Assembly: GCF_000023905.1 (NCBI RefSeq)
Contig: NC_013192.1
Coordinates: forward strand, 930,001 to 994,000
Direction: 5' to 3'
DNA: 64,000 nt
From: Leptotrichia buccalis C-1013-b
GTDB taxonomy: Bacteria; Fusobacteriota; Fusobacteriia; Fusobacteriales; Leptotrichiaceae
Made by a program: the position numbers and the translations under genes. Position 1 is the stretch's first letter, and each line of letters opens with the position of its first letter. This document shows, piece after piece, positions 27,610 through 36,938 of the stretch. The notes under the pieces were generated by a model. The model was given only the letters and a program-made list of their open reading frames with translations, did no database searches and was not told the DNA's origin.

Positions 27610-27902
27610 ATGAGAAAGAAGTTGCCCAATTGGAATATCGGATTTTAAAAAAGTGATTGAAGGGAATTAGTATTTTGATAAGATAGAATTAATTAGTAAT
27701 ACTAAACACCATTTAAATAACGAATTTATTACAAATTTTTCTAATCAGAGGATAAAACTCAATATTTTCAAATGATTAAAATATAATTTTCACTTTTTAA
27801 ACAGATTTTGGTATAAAATTATGGAAGAGGCGGAAATGGTAAAAATTTTTACAAGACCTCGGCGTTTTTAGGAAAAGAAATGGAAGTTAAATTTGAAGGA
27901 TA
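27610..27902 (+). pseudogene. Remnants of an AAA-ATPase-like (PF09820/DUF1703) gene
   Basis: At 27610 the bases read MRKKLPNWNIGF, then after a one-base shift DFKKVIEGN, a stop, and YFDKIELI. This matches the usual KLPIGIxDFKxVIExxYYYVDKTxLI start of this family. Further on, near 27850, VKIFTRPRRF is the run before Walker A in the family (compare IRPRRFGKT in the fragment at 50613-50942), followed in another frame by GKEMEVKFEG and a stop. Several shifts, stops and a missing core make it dead. Recognition is from memory of the family pattern. Confidence 0.5.
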
Positions 27903-27927
27903 AATAAAAATATAAAAAACAAAAAAT

Positions 27928-27975
27928 AAATACTCAAGCAGTCTGATAAAATAACCATTGCCTGAGTATTTTTTA
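27928..27975. terminator. thrC terminator, probably bidirectional
   Basis: AAATACTCA / TGAGTATTT with a further GCA / TGC step and a 17-base loop. T-rich tails flank it on both strands. It lies about 35 bases past the thrC stop. Confidence 0.75.
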
Positions 27976-28011
27976 TTGAAATTAGATTAATTTCTAAAAT
28001 TTTAATAATTT

Positions 28012-29505
28012 TTATTTTAAATCGTTTATATATTTTTTCACAAAGTCCTGAATTTCAGCCTTATCAATTACATTTGAAAATCTTATTTCTGAATTTCTGA
28101 CTTCTGTCAGCTTTTCTGGGAATTTTACACCAGTAACTTTTGATACTTCATCTAAAATTGCATAAGGCTCTTTTGTTTCATCAAGTCCCAATGCTTTTGC
28201 AATTGGAGTTGGGAATTTGAATGGGTGTGCTGTTGACATTATTACTGTGTGAATGTTTTTATCTAAATTGTTGTTATCTAATTTTTCATAAACAGAATAA
28301 GCAACTGCTGTGTGAGGATCCATTAAATAATGATAATTTTCATATACATTTTTAATTGCATTTACAGTTTCATCATCGTTCGCAAATTCTCCGTAAAATT
28401 CATTTTGAATATTTTTCAATTCTTCTTCATTTACAGACAACTCTCCTCCTAAAAGTAAGTTTGTAATCAATTCATTTACTCTTTCAGAATTTTCATTTAG
28501 TGCGTAATATAAATATCTTTCAAAATTTGATGAAAGAAGAATGTCCATTGAAGGTGAGTTTGTTGCGTAAAAATCTCTATTTTTGTTGTATATTCCAGTT
28601 TGGAAGAAGTCAGCCAGAACTTTATTTTTATTTGAAGCTGAAATAAATTTTTTGATTGGTATCCCAAGTTTTTTAGCGATAAATCCAGCTAAAATATTTC
28701 CAAAGTTTCCAGTTGGAACTACCACATTAAATTCCTCGTTAGGCTTAATTGTTCCAGCTTTTACCAAGTTTACATAAGTTGACACATAATATATGATTTG
28801 TGGAAATAATCTTCCAATATTGATAGAGTTTGCACTTGAAAACATTACATTGTGATCGTTTGCATATTTTTTAAATTCTTCGCTGGAAAAAATGACTTTT
28901 ATGGCACTTTGAGCATCATCAAAGTTTCCGTTTATTGCGACAATTTCGACATTGTTTCCAAGCTGTTTTCGCATTTGTTCTTCCTGCATCGGACTAACTC
29001 CATTTTTAGGATAAAATACGACAATGTTAATTCCGTCAACATTTTTAAATCCTTCAAGTGCAGCCTTTCCAGTATCTCCAGAAGTTGCAGCCAGAATCAA
29101 TATTTTTTTATCTTCTTTTTGTTTTTCTTTACTTAAAAGCAGCAAATATGGGAATAATGAAAGAGCCAAATCTTTAAATGCCAATGTTCTTCCATGAAAC
29201 AGTTCTCCAAAACTTACTTTTTCATTTAATTTATGTACAGGAACAATATTTTCATCAGTAAAAGTAGTATTGTTATAAGCATTGTTCACAGCATTTTTTA
29301 TTTCTTCGTCTGAAAATTCTGTAAAAAATAGTTTTATAATTTTTTCTGAAAGTTCTTGATAAGACAAGTCTTTTAGTTCATCATAAGTCAATTTAACTTC
29401 TGGTAATTTTTCAGGGATATAAAGCCCGCCGCCATTTGCAAGTCCATGTAATGTAGCAAAAGTGGAGCTTTGTACTTTTCCGCCTCTTGTACTTTTGTAA
29501 TTCAT
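28012..29505 (-). CDS. thrC: Threonine synthase
   Basis: PLP enzyme that converts O-phosphohomoserine to threonine, completing the pathway begun by lysC and hom at the left end. It starts with MNYKSTRGG, and the PLP lysine is in GRTLAFKDLALSLFP. The phosphate-binding loop is VVPTGNFGNILAGFIAKK, and ILAATSGDTGKAAL is also present. The 497 residues and the end FPEKLTEVRNSE are typical of the long (yeast/E. coli-like) group. AGAGGTG precedes the ATG. Confidence 0.96.
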   Translation of the reverse strand: MNYKSTRGGKVQSSTFATLHGLANGGGLYIPEKLPEVKLTYDELKDLSYQELSEKIIKLFFTEFSDEEIKNAVNNAYNNTTFTDENIVPVHKLNEKVSFGELFHGRTLAFKDLALSLFPYLLLLSKEKQKEDKKILILAATSGDTGKAALEGFKNVDGINIVVFYPKNGVSPMQEEQMRKQLGNNVEIVAINGNFDDAQSAIKVIFSSEEFKKYANDHNVMFSSANSINIGRLFPQIIYYVSTYVNLVKAGTIKPNEEFNVVVPTGNFGNILAGFIAKKLGIPIKKFISASNKNKVLADFFQTGIYNKNRDFYATNSPSMDILLSSNFERYLYYALNENSERVNELITNLLLGGELSVNEEELKNIQNEFYGEFANDDETVNAIKNVYENYHYLMDPHTAVAYSVYEKLDNNNLDKNIHTVIMSTAHPFKFPTPIAKALGLDETKEPYAILDEVSKVTGVKFPEKLTEVRNSEIRFSNVIDKAEIQDFVKKYINDLK

Positions 29506-29542
29506 AATTACACCTCTTCTTTGATTATTTTATTTATAAAAC

Positions 29543-29571
29543 ATTATAACATAAAAAAATACGCCAATCAA
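29543..29571 (-). promoter_or_regulatory. thrC promoter
   Basis: On the minus strand TTGATT, 17 bases, and a perfect TATAAT, about 38 bases before the ATG. The rest of the divergent spacer (to 29813) is AT-rich with a possible plus-strand TATAAT at 29739-29744 serving the next gene. Confidence 0.75.
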
Positions 29572-29813
29572 TTGGAATGGAGCATTTTTTTAGCTTTTGT
29601 TAATCTAAATGGATTAATTTATTATTTTTATAAGTCAAGCATATCATAAAATGTGAAATTAGTTAACTAGAAAATAAAAAATTATAAATTTTTTAATAAA
29701 TAAACAATTTTTCTCATTTTTCTTTAATAATTAATCTGTATAATATAATTGAAGTAAAGTTTTTTGTTTTATAATTATTATGATATATGTGTATAGAAAG
29801 GTTGGTAAAGACT

Positions 29814-31178
29814 ATGAAAAAAATATTTTTGATGTTATTATTGATATTTTGTGTAATTTCCTGTGAATTAAAAAAGGCTCAGGAAGCATACGATAGAAAA
29901 GAATATTTGGAAAGTATGAAAATTGTTTTAAAATATTTTGAAAAAAATCCTCACAAATTACAGAAGATAAAACCAGATGTAAAAAATGACCTTATTGCAA
30001 AATTTTCAAATATTGTAAGTATTTATGAAAGAAAGGCGTATAATGGAACTCCTGATGAAAAAATTGAAGGTTATTCTAGTTTAGGTCAGATTTATATGTT
30101 AGTGGATAAATATTCGGCATCACATGAATTTACAAATTTTACTAGGGAGCATAATTTGAATTCAATTTATGACAATTATGAAAGTCTTATTTCACAGAAA
30201 ATACGAGATAATATGAGCTGGGAAAATTATGAAAATATTTATCAGACGGTAAAGAAATACTATAACGGGCATATAGAATTTATGGAAGAATTAATGAATA
30301 GTGGTAAAATGACGTTTTATCGAGAAGTTCATGAAAAAATGTCAAGATCAAAAGCTGATAAATTAATAGATATTGCACAAAGATTTGAAAACTCGGGAAA
30401 TTATAGAAATGCTGAAAAATTGTATTTAGATGCGAGTAAAACCTATTCGCGTTATGACGAAAACTACAGACAAGCCAAAACTAGATATTATGAAACAAAG
30501 CAAAGAGCAGATTTAATTGATGCGGAAAAAAGTTATAATTTAGGACTTGCAGAAGTTCGTAAGAATACTAAATCGAGTTATAGAAAAGCTGCAAACTATT
30601 TTGAAGAAGCTGCAAAATTTGTGCCTAATTATCGGGATAGTAAAGAATTGGCAAGAAAATATGAAAGTATGGGAGAAATACATTATTATTTTTCAGAGTG
30701 TCCAACTACAGTTGAAAATTATATAAGCAGTGGGCTAGCAAGAGTAGGAAGTAAAAAAATGTCAATTGGGTATGCTGATGTAGTTATTTCATGTGATATG
30801 GATACTCGATATAGAGTTTATGAAGGACTTCCTAAAAGAGTGGGACGTACTGAAGTTGGTCAGGTACGAGATAAAAATGGAATGTTTGTTACAAAGCAAT
30901 ATATGTTCCAAGAAATTGAAAAAATTTCTACTGAAACGATGGATATGAAATATACAATAAAATTAAGTGGATTGTCAAGAAAAAGCGTTAATGGAAGTTT
31001 TTCCGTAGAAAATAAATATAAGGAACTAGTTTACAGTGGAGATGTTCCAGAAAAATATAGATCGGTAAAGGAATCTCCTTTAGGAAAAGATGAAATGAAG
31101 AAAAAAGCATATAAAACAATGTTAGATAAAGCTCATACAGAATTAGAGGAAATAATAAAAGTTATCAAAAATTTATAA
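29814..31178 (+). CDS. Large lipoprotein with helical repeats, unknown function
   Basis: About 454 residues from the ATG at 29814, chosen because it gives a clean lipoprotein signal (MKKIFLMLLLIFCVISC, acylated Cys17); an ATG nine codons upstream would spoil it. The mature part is rich in TPR-like helical pairs (AQRFENSGNYRNAEKLYLDASKTY, YRKAANYFEEAAKFVPNYRDSKELA), the latter matching the NYRDSKEL type of tetratricopeptide. The C-terminal 150 residues look beta-rich (GYADVVISCDMDTRYRVYEGLP). It is probably an envelope scaffold or assembly factor; the partner is unknown. Confidence 0.75.
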   Translation: MKKIFLMLLLIFCVISCELKKAQEAYDRKEYLESMKIVLKYFEKNPHKLQKIKPDVKNDLIAKFSNIVSIYERKAYNGTPDEKIEGYSSLGQIYMLVDKYSASHEFTNFTREHNLNSIYDNYESLISQKIRDNMSWENYENIYQTVKKYYNGHIEFMEELMNSGKMTFYREVHEKMSRSKADKLIDIAQRFENSGNYRNAEKLYLDASKTYSRYDENYRQAKTRYYETKQRADLIDAEKSYNLGLAEVRKNTKSSYRKAANYFEEAAKFVPNYRDSKELARKYESMGEIHYYFSECPTTVENYISSGLARVGSKKMSIGYADVVISCDMDTRYRVYEGLPKRVGRTEVGQVRDKNGMFVTKQYMFQEIEKISTETMDMKYTIKLSGLSRKSVNGSFSVENKYKELVYSGDVPEKYRSVKESPLGKDEMKKKAYKTMLDKAHTELEEIIKVIKNL

Positions 31179-31199
31179 AAAAAGAGAGAAGTGAATGAT

Positions 31200-31895
31200 A
31201 TGAAAAAAGTAATTTTAAGTTTATTTGTATTGTTAAGTTTATCAACTTTTACACAGGAAAAATATAAAATAGAAATAGAGCCGTCTACAAAAATATCTCA
31301 AAATGTTATTCAGGGCTATAATTCTCAAATTGAAAAAGAAGTGAGCAAAATATATTCAAAAGAAGAAATGTTTGGAATTATGAATAAAATGATGAACGGA
31401 GCTTCTGCTTCTATTCAAGGTAAAAATGGAGCAAATGAGTCAAAAGGATTTTTGGGAGAAGACTATATTTCTAAAATGATGGATACAATGTTTAAGTATT
31501 ATAAAATTGAAATAGAAAAGATAAATTATATTTCTGAAAATAAGGCGTATGTAAAAGTTAAATTGGGATTTCCTATTAATATGGATGAAATAAAAAGTAT
31601 GAGCAGTCTTGATAAAATGCTTGAAAAAGCTCAGGAGAATTCTAAAAAACTTGAAACAGCCTTTAAGAAAAAAACAGGAAAAACAATAGAAGAGTATTCA
31701 AAGTCAATTTCAGAAAAAGATGAAAAGGCAATGAAAAAATATTTTAAAATAATGAGTGAAATTCAAATGGAAATGATGGACGAAGAATTGGATAAAATGA
31801 CAAAAAATGGAAAATATGTAGGAAGAAAAGAAATTTTGGAAGCTAATAGAAAGAATGGTAAATGGGTAATAGAAAATCCAAATTTTGGATATTAA
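31200..31895 (+). CDS. Secreted protein, unknown function
   Basis: About 231 residues from ATG at 31200, which gives a standard Sec signal (MKKVILSLFVLLSLSTFTQ). The mature part is Lys/Glu/Met-rich and helical, with one strand-like segment (ENKAYVKVKLGFPIN) and the tail NRKNGKWVIENPNFGY; this N.KWVIENP tail is common in periplasmic NTF2-like or DUF-type proteins. No family is assigned. It follows the lipoprotein gene by 21 bases, so the two are likely cotranscribed. Confidence 0.7.
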   Translation: MKKVILSLFVLLSLSTFTQEKYKIEIEPSTKISQNVIQGYNSQIEKEVSKIYSKEEMFGIMNKMMNGASASIQGKNGANESKGFLGEDYISKMMDTMFKYYKIEIEKINYISENKAYVKVKLGFPINMDEIKSMSSLDKMLEKAQENSKKLETAFKKKTGKTIEEYSKSISEKDEKAMKKYFKIMSEIQMEMMDEELDKMTKNGKYVGRKEILEANRKNGKWVIENPNFGY

Positions 31896-32078
31896 AATAA
31901 TATCAATAGAGAGAAAAATAAATTTGAATTAGTAAAATTAAAGTGAACAAAAATAGTAAAAATGAATACACTTCAGTTTAAAAGATAATACTAGATAAAA
32001 AAGGAGCATATTGTGTTTTATATAGACTAAGCCGCCCCTTGATTCATAATATTTATTTGATTAAATTCCAGATTAAAT

Positions 32079-32110
32079 ACAAGGAGATTTTATTTTCTCC
32101 TTGTTTTTTT
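32079..32110 (+). terminator. Terminator downstream of the 31200 gene
   Basis: A 9-bp perfect stem ACAAGGAGA / TCTCCTTGT with an 8-base loop and a T run, about 185 bases after the stop. Confidence 0.8.
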
Positions 32111-32279
32111 GGTTAAATACTCATCAAGTTTAATAAATTTTGGAATTAATTCTAAAGTAATTTACTACAAATATTAAGAAATTATAATTAATATTATTAT
32201 ATTTTACTTTTGTTAAAATTTATTTTTGTTAGATGTGATATTTTAAAAGTAATTTATATAAATTGTTTTTTTTGGTTTG

Positions 32280-32308
32280 TTTACTTTTGATAATTTATAT
32301 GGTATAAT
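32280..32308 (+). promoter_or_regulatory. Promoter of the 32362 gene
   Basis: TTTACT, 17 bases, perfect TATAAT. Confidence 0.6.
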
Positions 32309-32361
32309 AATTACTGTATAATATTAAGGTTATTGAAATAAAAAAATAGGAGGGATTCAGT

Positions 32362-32841
32362 ATGAAAAAATTAGTATTAGGTTTGTTTTTAGTATTAACG
32401 GCAATGTCATTTTCAGCTCCACGTTTTGTAGATGTTAATGGGATAAAAAGAAAAAAATATAGAATTATTGCTGATACAGATATAGGATTTTCATATTTAG
32501 CGAAAAATAGCGAAAGTGGTAAATATATATCATTATCATATTATTATGGTAGGGATAAAGATAATCCAAAGTCTGTAAATAATTTGTTGAAGAAAGAATT
32601 TATAGAAGGGATAGATTTGGAATATATGCGTAATTATGAAAATAGCAGATACTATGTTACTAAATATTATAATAGAGAAGAAGAAATTTATGCTTATCTT
32701 GCAATAGGAAAAAATCCTAAAATAAAAAATTGCTATGTTGCAGTTCTTTATCTTACACCAGAAAATTTTGGCACAAAAACTTTAAATTATAATATAAATG
32801 TTCTTTTAGACGAAGCAGAAAGTTTTTTAATAAAATCATAA
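32362..32841 (+). CDS. Small secreted protein, unknown function
   Basis: 159 residues with a clear Sec signal (MKKLVLGLFLVLTAMSFSA). The mature part is Tyr-rich with strand-like segments (KYISLSYYYGRDKDNP, RYYVTKYYNREEEIYAYLAIG, NCYVAVLYLTPENFG). No known family recognised. AGGAGGGA lies before the ATG. It is monocistronic, with its own promoter. Confidence 0.7.
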   Translation: MKKLVLGLFLVLTAMSFSAPRFVDVNGIKRKKYRIIADTDIGFSYLAKNSESGKYISLSYYYGRDKDNPKSVNNLLKKEFIEGIDLEYMRNYENSRYYVTKYYNREEEIYAYLAIGKNPKIKNCYVAVLYLTPENFGTKTLNYNINVLLDEAESFLIKS

Positions 32842-32867
32842 ATTGCAATATTAATTGCGATATTTTA

Positions 32868-33140
32868 CTAAATTTTTTTAAAACTAATTTCGTGTAAGAA
32901 TTTTTCAAATGGTGTTACATGGTTTAAACATTTTCTTGGTCTTGAGTTTATCAGCATTAAATTCTTATCAATTCTTCTGTTTCTATCTTTGCTATGTTGG
33001 TCTTCTTTGGGTAAAATTCTCTCAGAAGACCGTTATTGTTTTCGTTACAACTTCTTTGTCACGAGCAGTATGGTTCTGTAAAATAGAAATCTATTTCCAG
33101 CTTTTCCACATATGTGAAATAAATCTTTACAGAAGGAATA
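32868..33140 (-). pseudogene. Decayed C-terminal part of an IS30-family transposase
   Basis: Reading the minus strand gives EKLEIDFYFTEPYCS, a stop, QRSCNENNNGLLREFYPKKT, then after a frame change NSRPRKCLNHVTPFEKF. This is the IS30 ending (xIDFYFAHPYSSWERGTNENxNGLLRQFFPKGT ... LNxRPRKxLGYxTPxExF) with one stop, one frameshift and the catalytic-region GT lost. The frame ends at 32868. No inverted repeats of an intact element were found. Confidence 0.75.
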
Positions 33141-33582
33141 GCAATGTAAGTTTTAGTTTTATCATTAGCCAAATCGTTAAAAAAGAAAATGACTTTATCA
33201 TCGACATTATTTTTTCTTATTGTTTTATTTTTAATGTTAATATTTTATTTATCTCAATTTTTTTAAAATTAAGATAATAAATTAAATGTTGAGTGTAGAA
33301 TAAAAATAGAATGAGAAAAAATTTTAAAATTATAGTGAAATAAAATGAATTTTAGTGTATAATATAAAAAATAATTTAAAAAATAAAGGAGTTGGATATT
33401 GAATGTAATAGATGCAGAAAAATCACTTTAAAACTAATTTTAAAATTTGATTTTGAAATATTCTTTGAAATATTCAATTTTCAATCTAAGTTTTCAAAGA
33501 GGTCGAGTATAAATTGTAAAAGTTGAATAAAAATAAAACAATAAAAAAAAAGAACATTAAAGAAGAAAGAGGTGCAAAAATT
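33141..33582. other. Intergenic stretch before the P-type ATPase gene
   Basis: About 440 bases. The left third may be further decayed transposase sequence. A promoter lies at 33335-33363 and an AAAGGAG at about 33386-33392 that serves no convincing gene. A short direct repeat, TTGAAATATTC, occurs twice near 33455-33475. Confidence 0.4.
33335..33363 (+). promoter_or_regulatory. Probable promoter of the P-type ATPase gene
   Basis: GTGAAA, 17 bases, perfect TATAAT. The leader would be over 200 bases long. Confidence 0.5.
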
Positions 33583-36279
33583 ATGTGGTTTACAAAATCA
33601 CAAAATGATGTTTTAAAAGAGTTGAATGTGGATCCTAAAGTTGGGTTGACAACTGAGGAAGTAAATATCAGGCTTGAAAAATATGGACAGAATAAATTGA
33701 AAGGGAAGGCTAAAAAAACGTTATTGCAGTTATTTATAGCACAGCTTCAGGATATGCTGATTTATGTGTTAATTGCAGCTGCTGTAATAAATTTGATTGT
33801 AGATATTCATCATGGATGGACTGATGCTTTGATTATAATGGCGGTAGTACTTATAAACGCTGTAGTCGGTGTAGTTCAGGAATCAAAAGCGGAAAAGGCG
33901 CTTGAGGCATTGCAGCAAATGACGACTCCTAAGAGCCTAGTTCGTAGAAATGGAGAAGTTATAGAGGTTAATTCAGAAGACTTAGTTCCAGGAGATATTT
34001 TGGTAATTGATGCAGGTAGATTTATTCCAGCTGATGTGCGGCTTATAGAAAGTGCAAATTTACAAATTGAAGAATCGGCACTTACGGGAGAATCAGTACC
34101 AAGTGAGAAAAATGCTGATTTTATTACAAAAGATGAAAAAATTCCTGTTGGAGATAAGGAGAATATGGCATTTATGTCAACTATGGCGACTTATGGACGT
34201 GGTGAAGGTGTCGTAGTTGCCACAGGAATGGAAACTGAAATTGGTAAAATTGCGAAAATACTTGATGAAGATGAAAGTACGTTGACTCCACTTCAAATAA
34301 AGCTGGATGAGCTTGGGAAAATACTTGGTTATATTGCAATGGGAATTTGTGCTGTGATATTTGTTGTTGGAATTATTCAGAAACGTCCTATTTTGGAAAT
34401 GTTTATGACTTCGATAAGTTTGGCAGTCGCTGCGATTCCTGAAGGGCTTGTTGCAATTGTTGCGATTGTGCTTGCAATGGGTGTTAATAAAATGTCTAAA
34501 AAAAATGCAATTGTAAGAAAATTGCCTGCGGTGGAAACATTGGGAGCAGTAAATATAATTTGTTCAGATAAAACAGGAACATTGACGCAAAATAAAATGA
34601 CAGTTGTAAAAACTTATACCCTTGACAATTTGAGAGATGTGCCGTCAGAAGGAAGAGATTTTGTGGCAAATAAAGATGAAAGTGAATTAATTCGTTCATT
34701 CGTGCTTTGTTCAGATGCTTCGATTGACAACGGGCAGGATATTGGGGATCCGACAGAAGTGGCACTGGTTGTGCTGGGAGATAGATTTAATCTTGAAAAA
34801 AATGCTTTAAATGCGAAATATAAAAGAGTTAGTGAAAATCCGTTCGATTCAGATAGAAAATTAATGTCGACTTTGAATGAAGAAGGAAACGGGAAATATA
34901 GAGTTCATACAAAAGGTGCGATTGACAATATTCTTGTAAGAGCAAATAAAATTCTGTTAAATGGAAAAATTGTTGCATTGACGCAAGAAATGAAAGAAAA
35001 AATATTAAAAGTGGCAATGGAAATGTCAGATGATGCACTTCGTGTATTAGGTGTGGCATTTAAAGATGTAGACAGTGTAATTGTTCCTGAAGAAATGGAA
35101 AAAGAGCTGGTTGTAGTTGGAATTGTTGGAATGATTGACCCGCCAAGAACAGAAGTTAAAGATTCGATAATGGAGGCAAAAAATGCTGGAATTACTCCAA
35201 TTATGATTACAGGGGATCACAAAAATACAGCAGTTGCCATTGCAAAAGAACTAGGAATTGCGACAGACATAAGTCAGAGTTTGACTGGTGCTGAAATTGA
35301 TGAAATTTCAGATAAGGAATTTTCTGAAAATATCGGTAAATATAAAGTTTTTGCAAGAGTTTCGCCTGAACATAAAGTGAAAATTGTAAGAGCTTTTAAA
35401 CAAAAAGGTAACATTGTTTCAATGACAGGAGATGGAGTAAATGATGCACCGTCGCTTAAATTTGCTGATATTGGTGTAGCAATGGGAATTACAGGGACTG
35501 ACGTTTCCAAGGGTGCGAGTGACATGATTTTGACTGATGATAACTTTACTACAATTGTTCATGCAATTGAAGAAGGAAGAAATATTTACAATAATATCAA
35601 AAAAACTATTATTTTCCTGCTTTCTTGTAACTTGGGAGAAATAATCTGTATTTTTCTTTCGACATTGTTAAATTGGGATTTACCATTAGTTGCAACACAA
35701 TTATTATGGGTAAATTTGGTTACTGATACTTTACCAGCATTAGCACTTGGAATTGATCCAGGAGATAAGGATGTAATGAAACGTTCTCCAAGAAATCCTA
35801 AGGAAAGTTTCTTTTCTGAAGGTGCAGGAATGCGGGCAGTAATTGGCGGGGGATTAATCGGACTATTGACATTAGCTGCATTTTATATCGGAATTAGTGA
35901 AACTGGAATGATTGGAAATTTGGGACAGCTGGAAGCAATGGCAAAAGCTGGGAACGAAGCTGCAAAACATGCCTTGACGCAAGGTAGAACAATGGCATTT
36001 ATTGTGCTTACAGTATCGCAGTTATTCTATTCATTGACAATGAGAAACAGTCAAAAAACGATATTTAAAATTGGAATTTTTAAGAACAAATATTTAATTT
36101 ATTCGATTATAATCGGAATTGCATTGCAAATAGGATTAACTTCATTTGCACCTATTGCACAAGTATTTAAAGTAACAAAAATTTCATTTGGAAATTGGGA
36201 TATCGTTTTAATGTTTGCATTAATACCTTTTGCAGTAAATGAAATTATAAAATTAATTTCAAACATAGAAAACAAATAA
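33583..36279 (+). CDS. P-type ATPase, Ca2+-transporting (P2A/P2B type)
   Basis: About 898 residues of inner-membrane cation pump. It has the actuator motif ALTGESVPSEKN, phosphorylation site CSDKTGTLTQNK (Asp329), the nucleotide domain, TGDGVNDAPSLKFADIGVAMG and ten predicted helices. Helix 4 reads AAIPEGLVAIVAIVLAMGV and helix 6 NLVTDTLPALALG, the residues that bind Ca2+ in this family, so Ca2+ export is the best call. Na+ or Mn2+ are less likely. ATG at 33583 follows AGAGGTG; a TTG-started extension of 20 Lys-rich residues upstream is not supported. Confidence 0.93.
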   Translation: MWFTKSQNDVLKELNVDPKVGLTTEEVNIRLEKYGQNKLKGKAKKTLLQLFIAQLQDMLIYVLIAAAVINLIVDIHHGWTDALIIMAVVLINAVVGVVQESKAEKALEALQQMTTPKSLVRRNGEVIEVNSEDLVPGDILVIDAGRFIPADVRLIESANLQIEESALTGESVPSEKNADFITKDEKIPVGDKENMAFMSTMATYGRGEGVVVATGMETEIGKIAKILDEDESTLTPLQIKLDELGKILGYIAMGICAVIFVVGIIQKRPILEMFMTSISLAVAAIPEGLVAIVAIVLAMGVNKMSKKNAIVRKLPAVETLGAVNIICSDKTGTLTQNKMTVVKTYTLDNLRDVPSEGRDFVANKDESELIRSFVLCSDASIDNGQDIGDPTEVALVVLGDRFNLEKNALNAKYKRVSENPFDSDRKLMSTLNEEGNGKYRVHTKGAIDNILVRANKILLNGKIVALTQEMKEKILKVAMEMSDDALRVLGVAFKDVDSVIVPEEMEKELVVVGIVGMIDPPRTEVKDSIMEAKNAGITPIMITGDHKNTAVAIAKELGIATDISQSLTGAEIDEISDKEFSENIGKYKVFARVSPEHKVKIVRAFKQKGNIVSMTGDGVNDAPSLKFADIGVAMGITGTDVSKGASDMILTDDNFTTIVHAIEEGRNIYNNIKKTIIFLLSCNLGEIICIFLSTLLNWDLPLVATQLLWVNLVTDTLPALALGIDPGDKDVMKRSPRNPKESFFSEGAGMRAVIGGGLIGLLTLAAFYIGISETGMIGNLGQLEAMAKAGNEAAKHALTQGRTMAFIVLTVSQLFYSLTMRNSQKTIFKIGIFKNKYLIYSIIIGIALQIGLTSFAPIAQVFKVTKISFGNWDIVLMFALIPFAVNEIIKLISNIENK

Positions 36280-36303
36280 AAATTTAAATTATTTGAAAAA
36301 ATC

Positions 36304-36331
36304 TTGACAAATATTAAAAATGTGGTAACAT
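36304..36331 (+). promoter_or_regulatory. HU gene promoter
   Basis: A perfect TTGACA, 16 bases, TAACAT. Confidence 0.6.
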
Positions 36332-36371
36332 ATAGTAAACAATCTAAATAAAAGAGTTTGGAGGAAATATA

Positions 36372-36653
36372 ATGTCAAAAAAAGAATTTGTAGATGCTTA
36401 TGCTAAAGCAACTGGAGAAACTAAAAAAAGAGCTGAAGAATTAGTAAATGCTTTTTTAGAAACAGCAGAAGAATTTTTAGTAAAAGGTGAGAATATTCAG
36501 TTTGTAGGCTGGGGAACTTTTGAAGTAAAAGAAAGAGCAGCTAGAGAAGGAAGAAATCCTTCAACTGGAGATCCAATCCAAATAGAAGCTAAAAAAGTAG
36601 TAAAATTCAAAGTTGGAAAAAAATTAGCAGACAAAGTTGCTGAAGCTAAATAA
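36372..36653 (+). CDS. HU-family DNA-binding protein
   Basis: A 93-residue nucleoid protein. The fold is standard: MSKKEFVDAYAKATGETKKRAEELVNAFL helices, then the beta-arm FVGWGTFEVKERAAREGRNPSTGDPIQIEAKKVVKFKVGKKL. The RNPxTGxPI tip with the intercalating proline is present. It binds and bends DNA, compacting the chromosome. Strong TTGGAGGA site, own promoter, own terminator. Confidence 0.95.
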   Translation: MSKKEFVDAYAKATGETKKRAEELVNAFLETAEEFLVKGENIQFVGWGTFEVKERAAREGRNPSTGDPIQIEAKKVVKFKVGKKLADKVAEAK

Positions 36654-36682
36654 TAAAATATTTTATTTCTTATAAATCAAAG

Positions 36683-36726
36683 CTATCTTGAGATAATAAC
36701 TTTTCATTTTTTCAAGATAGTTTTTT
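36683..36726 (+). terminator. Terminator of the HU gene
   Basis: CTATCTTGA / TCAAGATAG, a 20-base loop and six T residues. Confidence 0.8.
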
Positions 36727-36938
36727 GTTTACTTTATTAATTTTTTGTAATTATGTAATAAAACATTTATTATTAATAATTTGTCTAAATATTAAGTAAG
36801 ATAAAATTCAAGGAAGTAAAAAATAATCAAAAAAGTAATTAAAAAGGAAATAATAATATTGCTTTAAAGAGAAAAAAATGTTATTATTTTATAGTAAGAA
36901 AAATTTAGTAGGATAGTAGGAAAGGTGAGGAAAAGATT

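Larger units (their letters stand above)
27507..28011. other. Gene-free stretch with a decayed ATPase gene
   Basis: About 500 bases between the convergent recR and thrC genes. It contains the plus-strand remnants described next and the thrC terminator. No intact gene is present. Confidence 0.5.
31896..32361. other. Gene-free stretch with a terminator and a promoter
   Basis: About 465 bases. Beyond the terminator (32079-32110) and promoter (32280-32308) I see no gene. A more GC-rich patch near 32030-32042 stands out from the surrounding AT-rich DNA and may be the scar of a lost gene or element, but nothing in it is recognisable. Confidence 0.4.

Noticed and set aside
32909-33277. Open frame of 122 codons on the plus strand
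   Set aside because: Its bases read as a decayed IS30 transposase on the other strand; the plus-strand peptide is Phe/Tyr-rich with no ribosome site.
33392-33529. Short TTG-started frame with a CNRC motif before the P-type ATPase gene
   Set aside because: The start is too close to its AAAGGAG, the peptide is short and low-complexity, and no family fits.
36727-36938. Possible T-box upstream of the TrpX-like operon
   Set aside because: No T-box core or specifier-type stem seen; only an AT-rich imperfect repeat.
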